Source: CAZICM01 sp964537685 (GTDB lineage Bacteria > Myxococcota_A > Polyangia > Polyangiales > Polyangiaceae). Taken from it: a stretch of DNA of 50,261 bases. The position numbers and the translations under genes are program-made. Below the pieces are notes generated by a model. The model saw only the letters and a program-made list of their open reading frames with translations, was not told where the DNA came from and ran no database searches. The stretch is from the NCBI GenBank assembly GCA_964537685.1, contig CAZICM010000068.1, positions 1 to 50,261 of the forward strand. Reading direction: 5' to 3'. This document shows, piece by piece, positions 1 to 7,880 of this stretch. How positions within the stretch are numbered: the first letter of the stretch is position 1; each line of letters opens with the position of its first letter.

Positions 1-2
1 AG

Positions 3-254
3 GTGAAGACGGGGAACGTGGTGAAGACTGGCATTAGCGGGCAGCCTTTGAATGCAAATGGATCTTCTCCGCGCGCGAACCCGCAGGTGAATTATCTTAA
101 TAACTTAGAGGGAGCCGGAAAGTATTCTTCAAGGGTTGTGGAAACAAATATTCCTGGACGCGAGGCTGCTCTTGCCGCAGAAAAGGCAGCTACAGATAAG
201 CTGTATGATGCGGGCCATTCGCTCGAAATTCAAATTTTGCCAAAGCACAAATGA
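3..254 (+). CDS. C-terminal end of a probable Rhs/polymorphic toxin (5' truncated by window)
   Basis: The frame is open to the left edge of the window, so the GTG at position 3 need not be the true start; I read this as the tail of a longer gene. The visible 83 residues contain GISGQPLN, then NIPGREAAL-AEK and GHSLEIQILP. From memory this tail (VVE-x-NIPGR-x-AL, then GHSL and a Pro/Lys-rich end) resembles the last part of C-terminal toxin domains in Rhs and other polymorphic toxin proteins. The gene is followed after 27 bases by an unrelated gene that would fit as its immunity partner. The toxin activity cannot be told from what is visible. It could also be a stand-alone small protein. Confidence 0.5.
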   Translation: MKTGNVVKTGISGQPLNANGSSPRANPQVNYLNNLEGAGKYSSRVVETNIPGREAALAAEKAATDKLYDAGHSLEIQILPKHK

Positions 255-281
255 ACACACACAGATTTCAAGGATCAATTT

Positions 282-926
282 ATGTATCTTAAAGAATTTG
301 GGCTAAAATTTGTGACGCCGGACAAGGAATCCAATTGGAATTTGATGAATCAAGTTCGGTGTATCTTAGCACTATATGAGAGACACATGCCCAAACTCAA
401 AATTGATCGCGCCTGGAAGGTATTGATTGAATGCGTTCCACAAGTCACCCGTTCTGAAGTGCGCGACCTTTTGGGAGCCTTCACTTTGCAGCAAGAGTTT
501 GATCTCGAGAATTATCAATCCGCTGATATCCCAGAACGCAAGCGCATAGCCTTGGAGACCATTCATCAAGGCTCTCTTGCCGTGGCCAAGCTGTGCAGTT
601 GGCCGACAGAACCCTTCGAAACCGCCTACAAATGCGTTATCGAGCGCAATTACGTAAACGAATGGACTTGGCCAAAGTCTCCCAAGTCAAGCCCAGATCG
701 CAAGCATAAAGCTTATGTTCAATGCTTGCATGAACACGATGGCTTCTATGCTTGGCTTGTTATCGCGGACAAGAAAGGAAACATCCTCGCCAAGGAATTT
801 GCATTTAAGGAATTGCCGAGCGAATTTTGTTTTATGAACAAGCTCGACAAGCTTGAATGGACATCCAACGAGCGCGTTGTGCTGTTTGATTTTAAAGGCA
901 ACGAAGTGAAAGCCTTGACGATATGA
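282..926 (+). CDS. Unknown protein, candidate immunity protein of the upstream toxin
   Basis: A 214-residue soluble protein with no signal peptide or membrane segment. The ATG is preceded by AGGA at a normal distance. I do not recognise a family. The N-terminal half is helical-looking and rich in Trp, Glu and Arg; the C-terminal half (from about residue 140) alternates hydrophobic and polar residues in a beta-rich pattern (FYAWLVIADKKGNIL, then ERVVLFDFKGNEVKAL). Immunity is inferred only from position: it sits directly behind the toxin-like tail, in the same direction, and its base composition looks more AT-rich than that of genes further right, as is common for toxin-immunity cassettes. It overlaps the next reading frame by 4 bases (ATGA). 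Confidence 0.6.
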   Translation: MYLKEFGLKFVTPDKESNWNLMNQVRCILALYERHMPKLKIDRAWKVLIECVPQVTRSEVRDLLGAFTLQQEFDLENYQSADIPERKRIALETIHQGSLAVAKLCSWPTEPFETAYKCVIERNYVNEWTWPKSPKSSPDRKHKAYVQCLHEHDGFYAWLVIADKKGNILAKEFAFKELPSEFCFMNKLDKLEWTSNERVVLFDFKGNEVKALTI

Positions 927-1231
927 TGCCAATGGATGCCATGGTGGAGTGTAATACACAGGAAGGCTCTTGTGGGTGTATACTGATGCTAGCGATACCG
1001 TGCTTGCATCTCGCCTTGAATGACCGCGAGACGGGCATTGATTGCAGGGGGCCGAATTGCTCGCCGTGCATTGATAGCTTGGGATGCGCGAAGCATGCGG
1101 ATTGTGTGAGCCAGGTTTGTATGTTTGGGGTATGCCAAGCTCCATCATGCTTCGATGGAGTTCAGAATGGAGACGAAGCGGGCATGGATTGCGGGGACGT
1201 GACATGCGCGGCGTGCTTACCGCTCCCATGA
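923..1231 (+). CDS. Cys-rich DCGG-type repeat fragment, probably a decayed lipoprotein gene
   Basis: A 102-residue frame with two copies of a repeat familiar from surface lipoproteins of myxobacteria: NDRETGIDCRGPNCSPC and NGDEAGMDCGDVTCAAC (family consensus about NGxETxxDCGGxxCxxC). Between them lies a spacer with CAKHADCVSQVC. The first copy has CRG and the second CGD where CGG is expected, so the repeats are degenerate. The start overlaps the previous stop codon by 4 bases, but a proper signal peptide is missing: residues 17-32 look like a damaged lipoprotein leader. Full proteins of this kind are longer. I read it as a remnant that may or may not be translated. Confidence 0.4.
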   Translation: MMPMDAMVECNTQEGSCGCILMLAIPCLHLALNDRETGIDCRGPNCSPCIDSLGCAKHADCVSQVCMFGVCQAPSCFDGVQNGDEAGMDCGDVTCAACLPLP

Positions 1232-1376
1232 TGTTTGAAACTTTTGGATAGCTCGCACGTATATAGATCATCTCTCCCCCAATCATGCAACACCACGAGC
1301 GACCCTCTCAAGCTTCACCACGCCCACCCCATCGCGCGCGCTGCCGTCCGGCTGTCTCCAAGTTGTTACCCAAGCG

Positions 1377-1404
1377 AGAGTGCCAAACCCGATCGCAGAG
1401 TGCC
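1377..1404 (+). repeat. Pair of AGAGTGCC direct repeats, 20 bp apart
   Basis: AGAGTGCC occurs at 1377-1384 and again at 1397-1404, so the two copies lie on nearly the same face of the helix, about 70-100 bases before the sigma-like gene at 1475. They could be an operator for that gene. The rest of the 243-base gap (1232-1474) shows nothing else I can name. Confidence 0.3.
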
Positions 1405-1474
1405 GTAAAGTGTCATGTGTGAGAAGCGCAAACCATCGGCAAATCCCCGCGAAACGCGCGCCACGCGCTGAAAT

Positions 1475-2782
1475 TTGGATCTGCCTCTTCCCAATGCCCT
1501 CTTTGGCCTCTTCGCCCTGGCTCTTCTACTTCTAGCGGCGGGCGCCCCTATCCTCGCCAAACTAAACGCCCTCGCTCCTGATGCCTATAGTGGCGCTGTT
1601 CATATCGCCTTGGTCCTCATCTCCATAACCGCTCTGGTTCAACTCACCCAACTCCTACTCAAAGGCCAATCGGCGATTTGGAAATTCCTTCGCCAAAAAG
1701 GTCAAACCCTCCGCACAAAGCTCTTTCACGCGCCCCCTCCTCCCTTTGTCCCTGCCCCTCGTCTTCCAACACCCAAGCGCTTTCGTCCTTCCCCCTGGCA
1801 CTTGCTGCTCTTTCCTATCCTTCTTGCCGATCTCTCTCTCATTCCCCTAGACCTCGCGAGTGCCGCCGATCTGCCCGATGGTGTGTTGGGGGCTTCTGTT
1901 CTTATCTCTCTTTTCCTTGTGATGCTCGGAAGCGCCTATGCCTTATATTGGCTTTGGAAAAGCATTCTATCGGTCCTGTGGCGGGGCGCGCGGGCATCCC
2001 CTTTTTTCGCCGGCATGGTCGCGACAGGTTCACTGGGGGTAAGCGTTTGGTGTTACACCCTCGGCGCTGCCGTGCTCAGCACGATTGTTGCCATCGGTAT
2101 CCCCCAAACGCATCCTCAACCCAACCCAACTTTATGCGAGGGCGACACTTCATTGGAGTGTTCGCGCCGCATCTTTCTAGCGGCCGCTTCAAGTCCTCGA
2201 AACGCGGTACCGCCTTCGGATTTGGCCGCCGCAACTGGCCTTGCACCGCGCCCTTTGGAGAACTTTAAAAGCTGCGCGGAAGAGCTGCACCGATTCGATG
2301 CCGATAAGGGAAGCGCTTATGAGGACGCCCTGAAACATGCGCGGAAGTATCTGACCAACGGCGATGAAGCCAGAGATTTGGTGCATGCCACGCTCGTCGC
2401 CGTCTGCGCAGGCCAAGAACACTACCAAGATGTGCGCGCCTATTTTATCCGCTCGGTGATTAACAACGCACAGCGAACACCGCTTCGCAAACGGCGGACA
2501 TGCTCGTTGGACGACGGCGATGCCGGGTATTGGATACCCATTGCGTGCCACAACGAAAGCGCTGAAGAAAAAGCTGTCACCCTGGAAATGGAAACGATAG
2601 CGCAGGAAGCCCTATGCGCGTTGTCCAAAGAAGACCAGCGGGTGATTGAACTTGTCGTGTTTGAAGGACATTCGCATCGCGAAGTAGCCAAAGAGCTTGG
2701 ATGCCGAGAAGACGCCGCGAGACAAAAATACAAGCGGGCCATGGCTGCGCTTCGATCTAAATTTCATGAACGATGTCCATAA
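1475..2782 (+). CDS. Membrane-embedded sigma-70 (ECF-like) protein
   Basis: A 435-residue protein in two parts. Residues 1-210 are hydrophobic with about five membrane segments (roughly 8-28, 38-62, 108-128, 138-162 and 176-209). Residues 280-430 look like an ECF sigma factor: a region-2-like stretch at 280-340 (LTNGDEARDLVHATLVAV then YFIRSVINNAQR) and a region-4 helix-turn-helix at about 374-430 (ALSKEDQRVIELVVFEGHS-HREVAKELGCREDAARQ). ECF sigma factors are normally about 200 residues and soluble; here the anti-sigma role may be played by the attached membrane part. The start is a TTG just after an in-frame stop at 1469-1471, so the protein cannot extend much further upstream. Cys 221, 229 and 267 lie in the linker. 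The sigma fold is likely; promoter recognition in the tethered state is inference. Confidence 0.7.
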   Translation: MDLPLPNALFGLFALALLLLAAGAPILAKLNALAPDAYSGAVHIALVLISITALVQLTQLLLKGQSAIWKFLRQKGQTLRTKLFHAPPPPFVPAPRLPTPKRFRPSPWHLLLFPILLADLSLIPLDLASAADLPDGVLGASVLISLFLVMLGSAYALYWLWKSILSVLWRGARASPFFAGMVATGSLGVSVWCYTLGAAVLSTIVAIGIPQTHPQPNPTLCEGDTSLECSRRIFLAAASSPRNAVPPSDLAAATGLAPRPLENFKSCAEELHRFDADKGSAYEDALKHARKYLTNGDEARDLVHATLVAVCAGQEHYQDVRAYFIRSVINNAQRTPLRKRRTCSLDDGDAGYWIPIACHNESAEEKAVTLEMETIAQEALCALSKEDQRVIELVVFEGHSHREVAKELGCREDAARQKYKRAMAALRSKFHERCP

Positions 2783-2909
2783 GTTAAGCTCTTTTTTCGA
2801 TTTTTTTGTCACAAAACCGCGTGCTCTGCATGGAGAGAAGGCGCGGCGGCGAAGCGGGCAATGGATGTCCGATTTCGCGACCGCATATACCAATCGAAAG
2901 GACAAAATC

Positions 2910-3134
2910 ATGAGCGCAAAAGGTGGCAGTAGCGGTGGTCAGGGCGGCAGCGGCGGGGCCGGTGGGGCCGGCGGCGGCAAGGGCAGCGGCGGTGGGTCCG
3001 GGGGAGGCACGGGCAGCGGCGGCAAGGGCAGCGGTGGCTCCGGCGGGGGCACGGGCAGCGGCGGCAACTGGCCGAGCACAACGGGCAATCCATCGGGAGG
3101 GGGCCGCGGAAATAATCCGCCCATCAAGCGTTAA
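2910..3134 (+). CDS. Small glycine-rich protein with a conserved-looking Pro/Asn tail
   Basis: A 74-residue protein. I chose the ATG at 2910 because GAAAGGAC lies just upstream; an earlier in-frame start at 2697 would overlap the sigma gene in another frame. Residues 5-52 are almost only Gly, Ser, Lys and Ala in GGSGG/GKGSGG units. The last part changes character: NWPSTTGNPSGGGRGNNPP followed by a basic end. Such a distinct tail argues that this is a real protein and not only a GC-rich repeat. There is no signal peptide. It follows the membrane sigma gene in the same direction with a gap of 127 bases, so it could be a target or partner of that gene, but nothing proves it. Confidence 0.6.
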   Translation: MSAKGGSSGGQGGSGGAGGAGGGKGSGGGSGGGTGSGGKGSGGSGGGTGSGGNWPSTTGNPSGGGRGNNPPIKR

Positions 3135-3182
3135 CTTCGTCCGATTTTGCCTCTGCGGATACAGCCTCAGCCCATTGGCCCA

Positions 3183-4292
3183 CTAACGCTGCCGCCCCTT
3201 GCCATCTTGACCAAGAGCGAAGCGTAGCGCCTGCTGAAGCGTCCCAAAGGTCTGGAGCTTATCCATCGATACCCCGAGCCCCACAAAAACCTGCGCAATG
3301 CGCGGAGAGATGCCCGATAGCAGACAATGACTGCCCAATAAAGCCGCTGCACGGATCATCCCGAGCAGATGTTGAGCCGTCGAATCATCCACACCATCAA
3401 CGCCGGTGAGATCGAGAATCGCGTGGCCCGAGCGGGTCCGGGAGATTTCGGCCAACAGCCGATCCATCATTTGGCTGGCGCGCCCCGCGTCGATTGAGCC
3501 AATGATCGGCACAGCAATCACGCCATCCCACACCTGAATGATCGGCGTTGACACGGCCATCAATGCCTCACGCTGGGTCCGAAGAGCCTCCTCCGCGGCG
3601 CGGCGTTCCTGAATCTCGTACGCCATCTGCGCGTTGCGGCGCTCCATCTCCTCGCCCGTGCGCCGCGCCTCCTCCAACAACGTCCTCACCTGATCCTCCG
3701 CGGCCTGTCGCGCCTTGTTACGCTGGTATGCCTCGATTAAACTTGCACAAGTCACAAGCAAAGGCTGAATCGATGCAATGACGCTTGTGTCATAACCTCC
3801 CGGGCGATTCGCGATACCCGCCATCCCGACCATCCGCTCCGCCCGGGTCAGTGGTATGCCAAGGAATGCGTTGAGCGGGGGATGACCCTCTGGAATCCCT
3901 GTCCGGCGCGGATCTGTCGATGGGCTGTTGGCGATGACCGGTGTCTGGCTCGTCAGCACTACGCCAAACAAGGACTTCAGGTTGTAGAACTCAAGCCCTT
4001 GCTCCACATGTTCATCATAGAAACGCCTGGTTGTATCGTTCCAAGCGATATTGGTAATGGCCCAGGTCTTTAGGTAGGGCTGGCTTTCAGGCGTATGATA
4101 AACCTCGCCGATAAAGCCATATTCGCTGCTGGTTACGGTGAGCAGGGCCGCGAGTAGGCGATTAAAGGCTACCCGGTGATCGACATCGAGAATGAAGTCA
4201 GCGTGTACAGCCGTAATCGTATCCAGCAGCAGCTTGGTCTGATGGATATGTTGGTGATCCGGCTGATTCGTGGCATTGCCGCTGTCGTTCAT
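3183..4292 (-). CDS. GAF-STAS domain sensor (RsbR-like)
   Basis: A 369-residue soluble protein. Residues about 20-195 form a GAF sensor (YGFIGEV, then LTSQTPVIANSP and the typical PPLNAFLGIPL); about 195-250 are a charged coiled coil; about 250-360 are a STAS domain with ILDLTGVDGVDDSTAQHLL and a GISPRIAQVFVGLG segment, as in RsbR-type stressosome proteins and bacteriophytochrome-associated STAS proteins. In RsbR the residues after the VD motif are phosphorylated by a switch kinase; here DDST offers a Ser and a Thr. No RsbT or RsbS gene is near. It is last in a minus-strand operon, 21 bases behind the CinA-like gene. It probably relays a signal by partner binding; the ligand is unknown. Confidence 0.85.
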   Translation of the reverse strand: MNDSGNATNQPDHQHIHQTKLLLDTITAVHADFILDVDHRVAFNRLLAALLTVTSSEYGFIGEVYHTPESQPYLKTWAITNIAWNDTTRRFYDEHVEQGLEFYNLKSLFGVVLTSQTPVIANSPSTDPRRTGIPEGHPPLNAFLGIPLTRAERMVGMAGIANRPGGYDTSVIASIQPLLVTCASLIEAYQRNKARQAAEDQVRTLLEEARRTGEEMERRNAQMAYEIQERRAAEEALRTQREALMAVSTPIIQVWDGVIAVPIIGSIDAGRASQMMDRLLAEISRTRSGHAILDLTGVDGVDDSTAQHLLGMIRAAALLGSHCLLSGISPRIAQVFVGLGVSMDKLQTFGTLQQALRFALGQDGKGRQR

Positions 4293-4313
4293 GGGTCATC
4301 TCCTACCCCTCCA

Positions 4314-5045
4314 CTACCCCTCCACCCCAAGAATCGTCTCCTGGGGTAGACTCGCCGCAAATGCATCCCTTGCCGCCCTCACCCGCTCCTCGCTAAACCC
4401 ATCAAAGGTCAACTTTGTCCGATAGTGAGATTCCCCCCACTTGGGATAAGAACCAATGTCCACATCGGGATAAGTCTCCACCACCTTGTCCAGCATCGGC
4501 TTTAAGGTGCCCTCATCCAGCGTCGTCGATACCGAATACGATAAATAAGGTTGCCCCCCACCCAGCTCCCGCCGAATCAATGCCGTCTTCATCTCAAAAA
4601 TTTGAGGCACCCCAGGCAATATCCACACATTGCGCATCACCGTCGTCGGCCACGGAACCTCGGGACTCGATACAAGCTTCGCCCCCTCCGGCATCCGCGC
4701 CATCAGCAAATGCGATTCCGTCGTGCGCTCACCATAATAATTGCGCAGCATCTTCTCCAGCTCAGGCGAAACAACCACCCCAACACCAAATGCCTTGGCC
4801 ACTCCATCAATGGTTAAATCATCGTGTGTCGGTCCAACTCCCCCGCTTGTAAATACATAATCGTGGGAATCCGATAACACCCGCACTTCATGCGCAATCC
4901 CATCCAGATCGTCCAGAATCGTCACCGCCCGCCGGCATTGAACCCCAAGCGAGCGAAGCGTCCGCGCAAGCACATATAAATTCTTATCCGCGATCTTTCC
5001 GCTCAATATCTCCGAACCAATAATGAGCGCCGCCGCCGTTTTCAT
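4314..5045 (-). CDS. CinA N-terminal/MoaB-like (molybdopterin-binding fold) protein
   Basis: A 243-residue protein matching the N-terminal domain of CinA (competence/damage-inducible protein family). Family marks: IIGSEILSGKIADKN near the start, FTSGGVGPTHDD at about residues 65-76 and LPGVPQIFEMK at about 143-153. The full CinA carries a C-terminal NMN amidohydrolase domain of about 160 residues, which is absent; the tail here is the short domain seen in stand-alone members. Stand-alone members have been linked to nucleotide-sugar or ADP-ribose pyrophosphatase activity in other bacteria, but the reaction here is open. It lies between xseB and the GAF-STAS gene with gaps of 27 and 21 bases, so all are probably co-transcribed. 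Confidence 0.85.
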   Translation of the reverse strand: MKTAAALIIGSEILSGKIADKNLYVLARTLRSLGVQCRRAVTILDDLDGIAHEVRVLSDSHDYVFTSGGVGPTHDDLTIDGVAKAFGVGVVVSPELEKMLRNYYGERTTESHLLMARMPEGAKLVSSPEVPWPTTVMRNVWILPGVPQIFEMKTALIRRELGGGQPYLSYSVSTTLDEGTLKPMLDKVVETYPDVDIGSYPKWGESHYRTKLTFDGFSEERVRAARDAFAASLPQETILGVEG

Positions 5046-5072
5046 CGTGTGTCCCCACTATTCGTACGATTT

Positions 5073-5348
5073 TTATGAATTCATCGGCCGAAGCACAGGA
5101 CGCCCCTGAGCATCCACCGAAAGCAGCTCTTCCACGCGCTGCTCCGCATGATCCAGCCGCTCTTGCGCCACCCGCGCCAGCTTGATGCCTTCCTCAAACA
5201 ATTGAAGCGATTGCTCCAGCGGAAGTTCGCCCGCCTCGAGTTTCTCTACGATCTGCGAAAGCCTTTGCACCGAGGTTTCAAAAGATGCCGTGCCCGCCTC
5301 AGCAGCCTTGCCCTCTGTGCCCAATTCCGGATTTGTTTGCTCATTCAT
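5073..5348 (-). CDS. xseB: Exodeoxyribonuclease VII small subunit
   Basis: A 91-residue protein with the core of XseB: SFETSVQRLSQIVEKLEAGE, LPLEQSLQLFEEGIKLA and a helical CQERLDHAE-like stretch (here AQERLDHAEQRVEEL). XseB forms long helical hairpins that wrap around XseA; the complex degrades single-stranded DNA in both directions. The length is slightly above the usual 75-80 because of an acidic N-terminal extension of about 20 residues. The large-subunit gene xseA is not in the window, so the two are not adjacent here. It follows the HEAT-repeat gene by 58 bases and precedes the CinA-like gene. Confidence 0.93.
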   Translation of the reverse strand: MNEQTNPELGTEGKAAEAGTASFETSVQRLSQIVEKLEAGELPLEQSLQLFEEGIKLARVAQERLDHAEQRVEELLSVDAQGRPVLRPMNS

Positions 5349-5406
5349 CGGTGTTGTCTCGCGAATACCATTGAGCGTGCCGCGTGAAAATCTAAACCTA
5401 TTGCGC

Positions 5407-7704
5407 CTATGGGCCGAGCTCGAGATTCACCTCACCCGGCGATTGCCCTGGAACCAGCAGCACTCCATCGGGATCGCTCACCACAGGCACCGCCACGCCG
5501 TCAGGGCGCACCAGCCGCGCCGTGCGTCCAAAGGCTTGATTTGAAGCCCCAGCGTGATTGGGCACAAGCTGAATCCACAGCACCGTCCCCGCCGCAGGCA
5601 GCCCCGCAGGCAATACCTTCCGGCCAAGCAAGGCCGAACGCGCAAGCGCCCGCACATCGGCATCAGGATCGAGATCTCTCGCCATTTGCAGGGTTTTGTT
5701 GCGCTGCACTTCCGTACGCTCCGACAGCGCCCTCACAATCGCTCGCCGCACACCCGCGTCTTCCTCGAAACGATAGGCGTTCACCAGCAAAGTCACAGCA
5801 TCGGGCATGGGATCGAAAGCCAGCCCCATCGCCACATGCGCGCGCACCACAGGATCGCTGCCCGAAAGCAGCCGTTTTAACGATGGACGCAACGAATCCG
5901 AATCCCTGCCCGCAAGCGCCCTCGCGGCCAGCGGCGAAAGCGAACCTCCCTGCTCCGCCCACACCGAAAGCAGGGCCGTGGGAAGCGGTCCTCCATCGGG
6001 AAAGGCTAAGAACGCGGCAGCCGCGGCCACCGTTTTTTCATTGGGCAAATCGGAGAGCAGAATCTCGCCCGCACGGGCTTTGGATAGCGAATGCCCAAGC
6101 ACCGCTTCCGATGCAAGAACCTGAAGCAGCGGCGAAAACGAGCGTTGAAGCGCGTCCTCTTTCCCGGTCAACGCCTGCATGCCCTTCGCAATCGCCTGCA
6201 CGGCCACCGCATCACAAGCCTTGGCGTCCGCGGCGGCCCTGGCTTTTAAGGGCGCGCTCTTCCAAACGCTTTTATCGCCCTCGCCCTCAAAAGCCGCCTT
6301 GCACCGCTCATTCAAGAGCTCGGAAGGCTCGCGCATCCCCAAGGCCGCCTGCCCAAATAGACCCAGCGCCCGATCGCTCTCGTCTTTTTCCTTCTCGCCG
6401 GCAAGCGAATTCAGCACATCCCCAAGACCATCCACCCGCTCGCCCAAACGCAGCGCGCGAAGCAAAGCCGCCCTCACCCACAGCCTTCTCGATGCGCCCT
6501 TGACCTCTTCCAACAAGCCTTTTTCCAGCGTCGCCTTCGCGTCCGCCCCCGCCACGAGCGCCAGCGAAAACAGCGCATCGAACCCGTATTCCGCCGTCTT
6601 CGCAAGCTGCGAAAGCTGCCGCACCGCCTCCGCACCGCCTCCCCTTCCAATCGCCGCAATGGCCTTCGATCGCTCCTCCTGCGACAGCGTTGGCAGCACC
6701 GTCGCCAGCGCCTTGGCCAGCGCGGGATTCGGCGCCATCAGCGAAAGATCAACACCAAAAGAGCGCGTTGCATCGGCCGAAAGCAGCACACCGATGGCTT
6801 GAGCCGCATCCGCCGCCCGCAACAGCGCAAGCGTCATCGCCGCTGTCTTTTGAAGTTTGGGATCGTTGCGCTTCAGCCAAGGCCGCACCTTATCGGCCAC
6901 ACTCATATCGCCCAATTTCGCAAGCGAAAGCGCCGCCGCGGCCTGCGTGCTCATATCGCCTTCATTCATCGCCGCGCGAAGCCGATCGAGCGAACGCAGA
7001 TCCCCAAGCTCGCCTAAAAAAGCCGCCGTCTGCGGACCAAGACTCTTCTTTGCATTCTTGCCATCCACAAACTCCTGAAGCGACACAGGCGGATACGCCA
7101 AGAGCGCAGCATGCGCAGCCGCAGCACCGGGACCGCCTTGAAAAATAGCCGAAGCCAGCGAACCCAGCGCCTTCTTATCGCCCGACCGGGCCAGCGCCAG
7201 CGCAGCCGTTCCACGGGTCAGCGCATTCAAAGGCGACGCCGCGCCCCGCCCCTCCGCCGCCGCAGAATCCGACAACTCCCGCACCAAAAATAGCCGCGCG
7301 CCTTCGCGATCCACATGGGCCGCAAGCGCGCGAACCGTCAACAGCCTCGCCTTGGGATCGCGCCCGATCGACGAACCCTGCTCCATCGCATCGAGCAGCG
7401 CTTCCACAGCCTCTGGAGAACCGATCGACGAAAGACGCTCGATTCCCCGAAGCCTATCTTCCGCACCATCGGACTGAAGCAAATCGGCAGCCGCCGCGAC
7501 CCCCGAAAGCGATTTCAAGGAAGCCCGCTCATTCTTCGGACCCCGCTTCGGCTCTCTTGCATCGCCCACCGGCTCGCGCGCAGAAGGAACAATCGCCGTC
7601 GGCTGAGCCAGCCCCTGCGAGCCAAAACAGAGCGCCGCTAAAAACAAGGGCAGAGCAAAAAACGCCCGTGCCTTTTTCAATCGCCGCATAGGTGCCCGAA
7701 TCAT
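5407..7704 (-). CDS. Exported HEAT-repeat protein
   Basis: About 765 residues built mostly of alternating short helices of the HEAT/PBS-lyase type, for example AAAALSLAKLGDMSVADKVR, AAMTLALLRAADAAQAIGVL and ARSALLGRKVLP. The frame is open up to 7809, but I start it at 7704 because the residues from here (basic MIRAPMRRLKKA, then the hydrophobic ALPLFLAALCFG and a GLAQP cleavage-like site) make a signal peptide. ATG codons at 7728 and 7689 are alternatives. The last 75 residues have a different, beta-rich character (GTVLWIQLVPNH, then DPDGVLLVPGQSPGEVNLEL). HEAT proteins are scaffolds; the partner is unknown. It is the first gene of the minus-strand operon with xseB and the CinA-like gene. Confidence 0.85.
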   Translation of the reverse strand: MIRAPMRRLKKARAFFALPLFLAALCFGSQGLAQPTAIVPSAREPVGDAREPKRGPKNERASLKSLSGVAAAADLLQSDGAEDRLRGIERLSSIGSPEAVEALLDAMEQGSSIGRDPKARLLTVRALAAHVDREGARLFLVRELSDSAAAEGRGAASPLNALTRGTAALALARSGDKKALGSLASAIFQGGPGAAAAHAALLAYPPVSLQEFVDGKNAKKSLGPQTAAFLGELGDLRSLDRLRAAMNEGDMSTQAAAALSLAKLGDMSVADKVRPWLKRNDPKLQKTAAMTLALLRAADAAQAIGVLLSADATRSFGVDLSLMAPNPALAKALATVLPTLSQEERSKAIAAIGRGGGAEAVRQLSQLAKTAEYGFDALFSLALVAGADAKATLEKGLLEEVKGASRRLWVRAALLRALRLGERVDGLGDVLNSLAGEKEKDESDRALGLFGQAALGMREPSELLNERCKAAFEGEGDKSVWKSAPLKARAAADAKACDAVAVQAIAKGMQALTGKEDALQRSFSPLLQVLASEAVLGHSLSKARAGEILLSDLPNEKTVAAAAAFLAFPDGGPLPTALLSVWAEQGGSLSPLAARALAGRDSDSLRPSLKRLLSGSDPVVRAHVAMGLAFDPMPDAVTLLVNAYRFEEDAGVRRAIVRALSERTEVQRNKTLQMARDLDPDADVRALARSALLGRKVLPAGLPAAGTVLWIQLVPNHAGASNQAFGRTARLVRPDGVAVPVVSDPDGVLLVPGQSPGEVNLELGP

Positions 7705-7880
7705 CGGCGATGAACCGCCCCGTGTCATCAAATTACCCAGCCACACGGTCCGATGATGAAGCGTCAAAGACGCACCGAAACAAAAAATCCCGTCTAGCCT
7801 TCGCGCCAAGGCTTTTCTAATCTCCGCCCACCTTAGCCGAGCTCCTCGGACTTAAACTGACCCAACGTAAGGATTCCAGG

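Noticed and set aside
5409..6503. A 364-residue open frame on the plus strand opposite the HEAT gene
   Set aside because: Pro/Ala/Arg-rich text typical of a shadow of a GC-rich coding region; the minus strand has clear HEAT repeats and a signal peptide.
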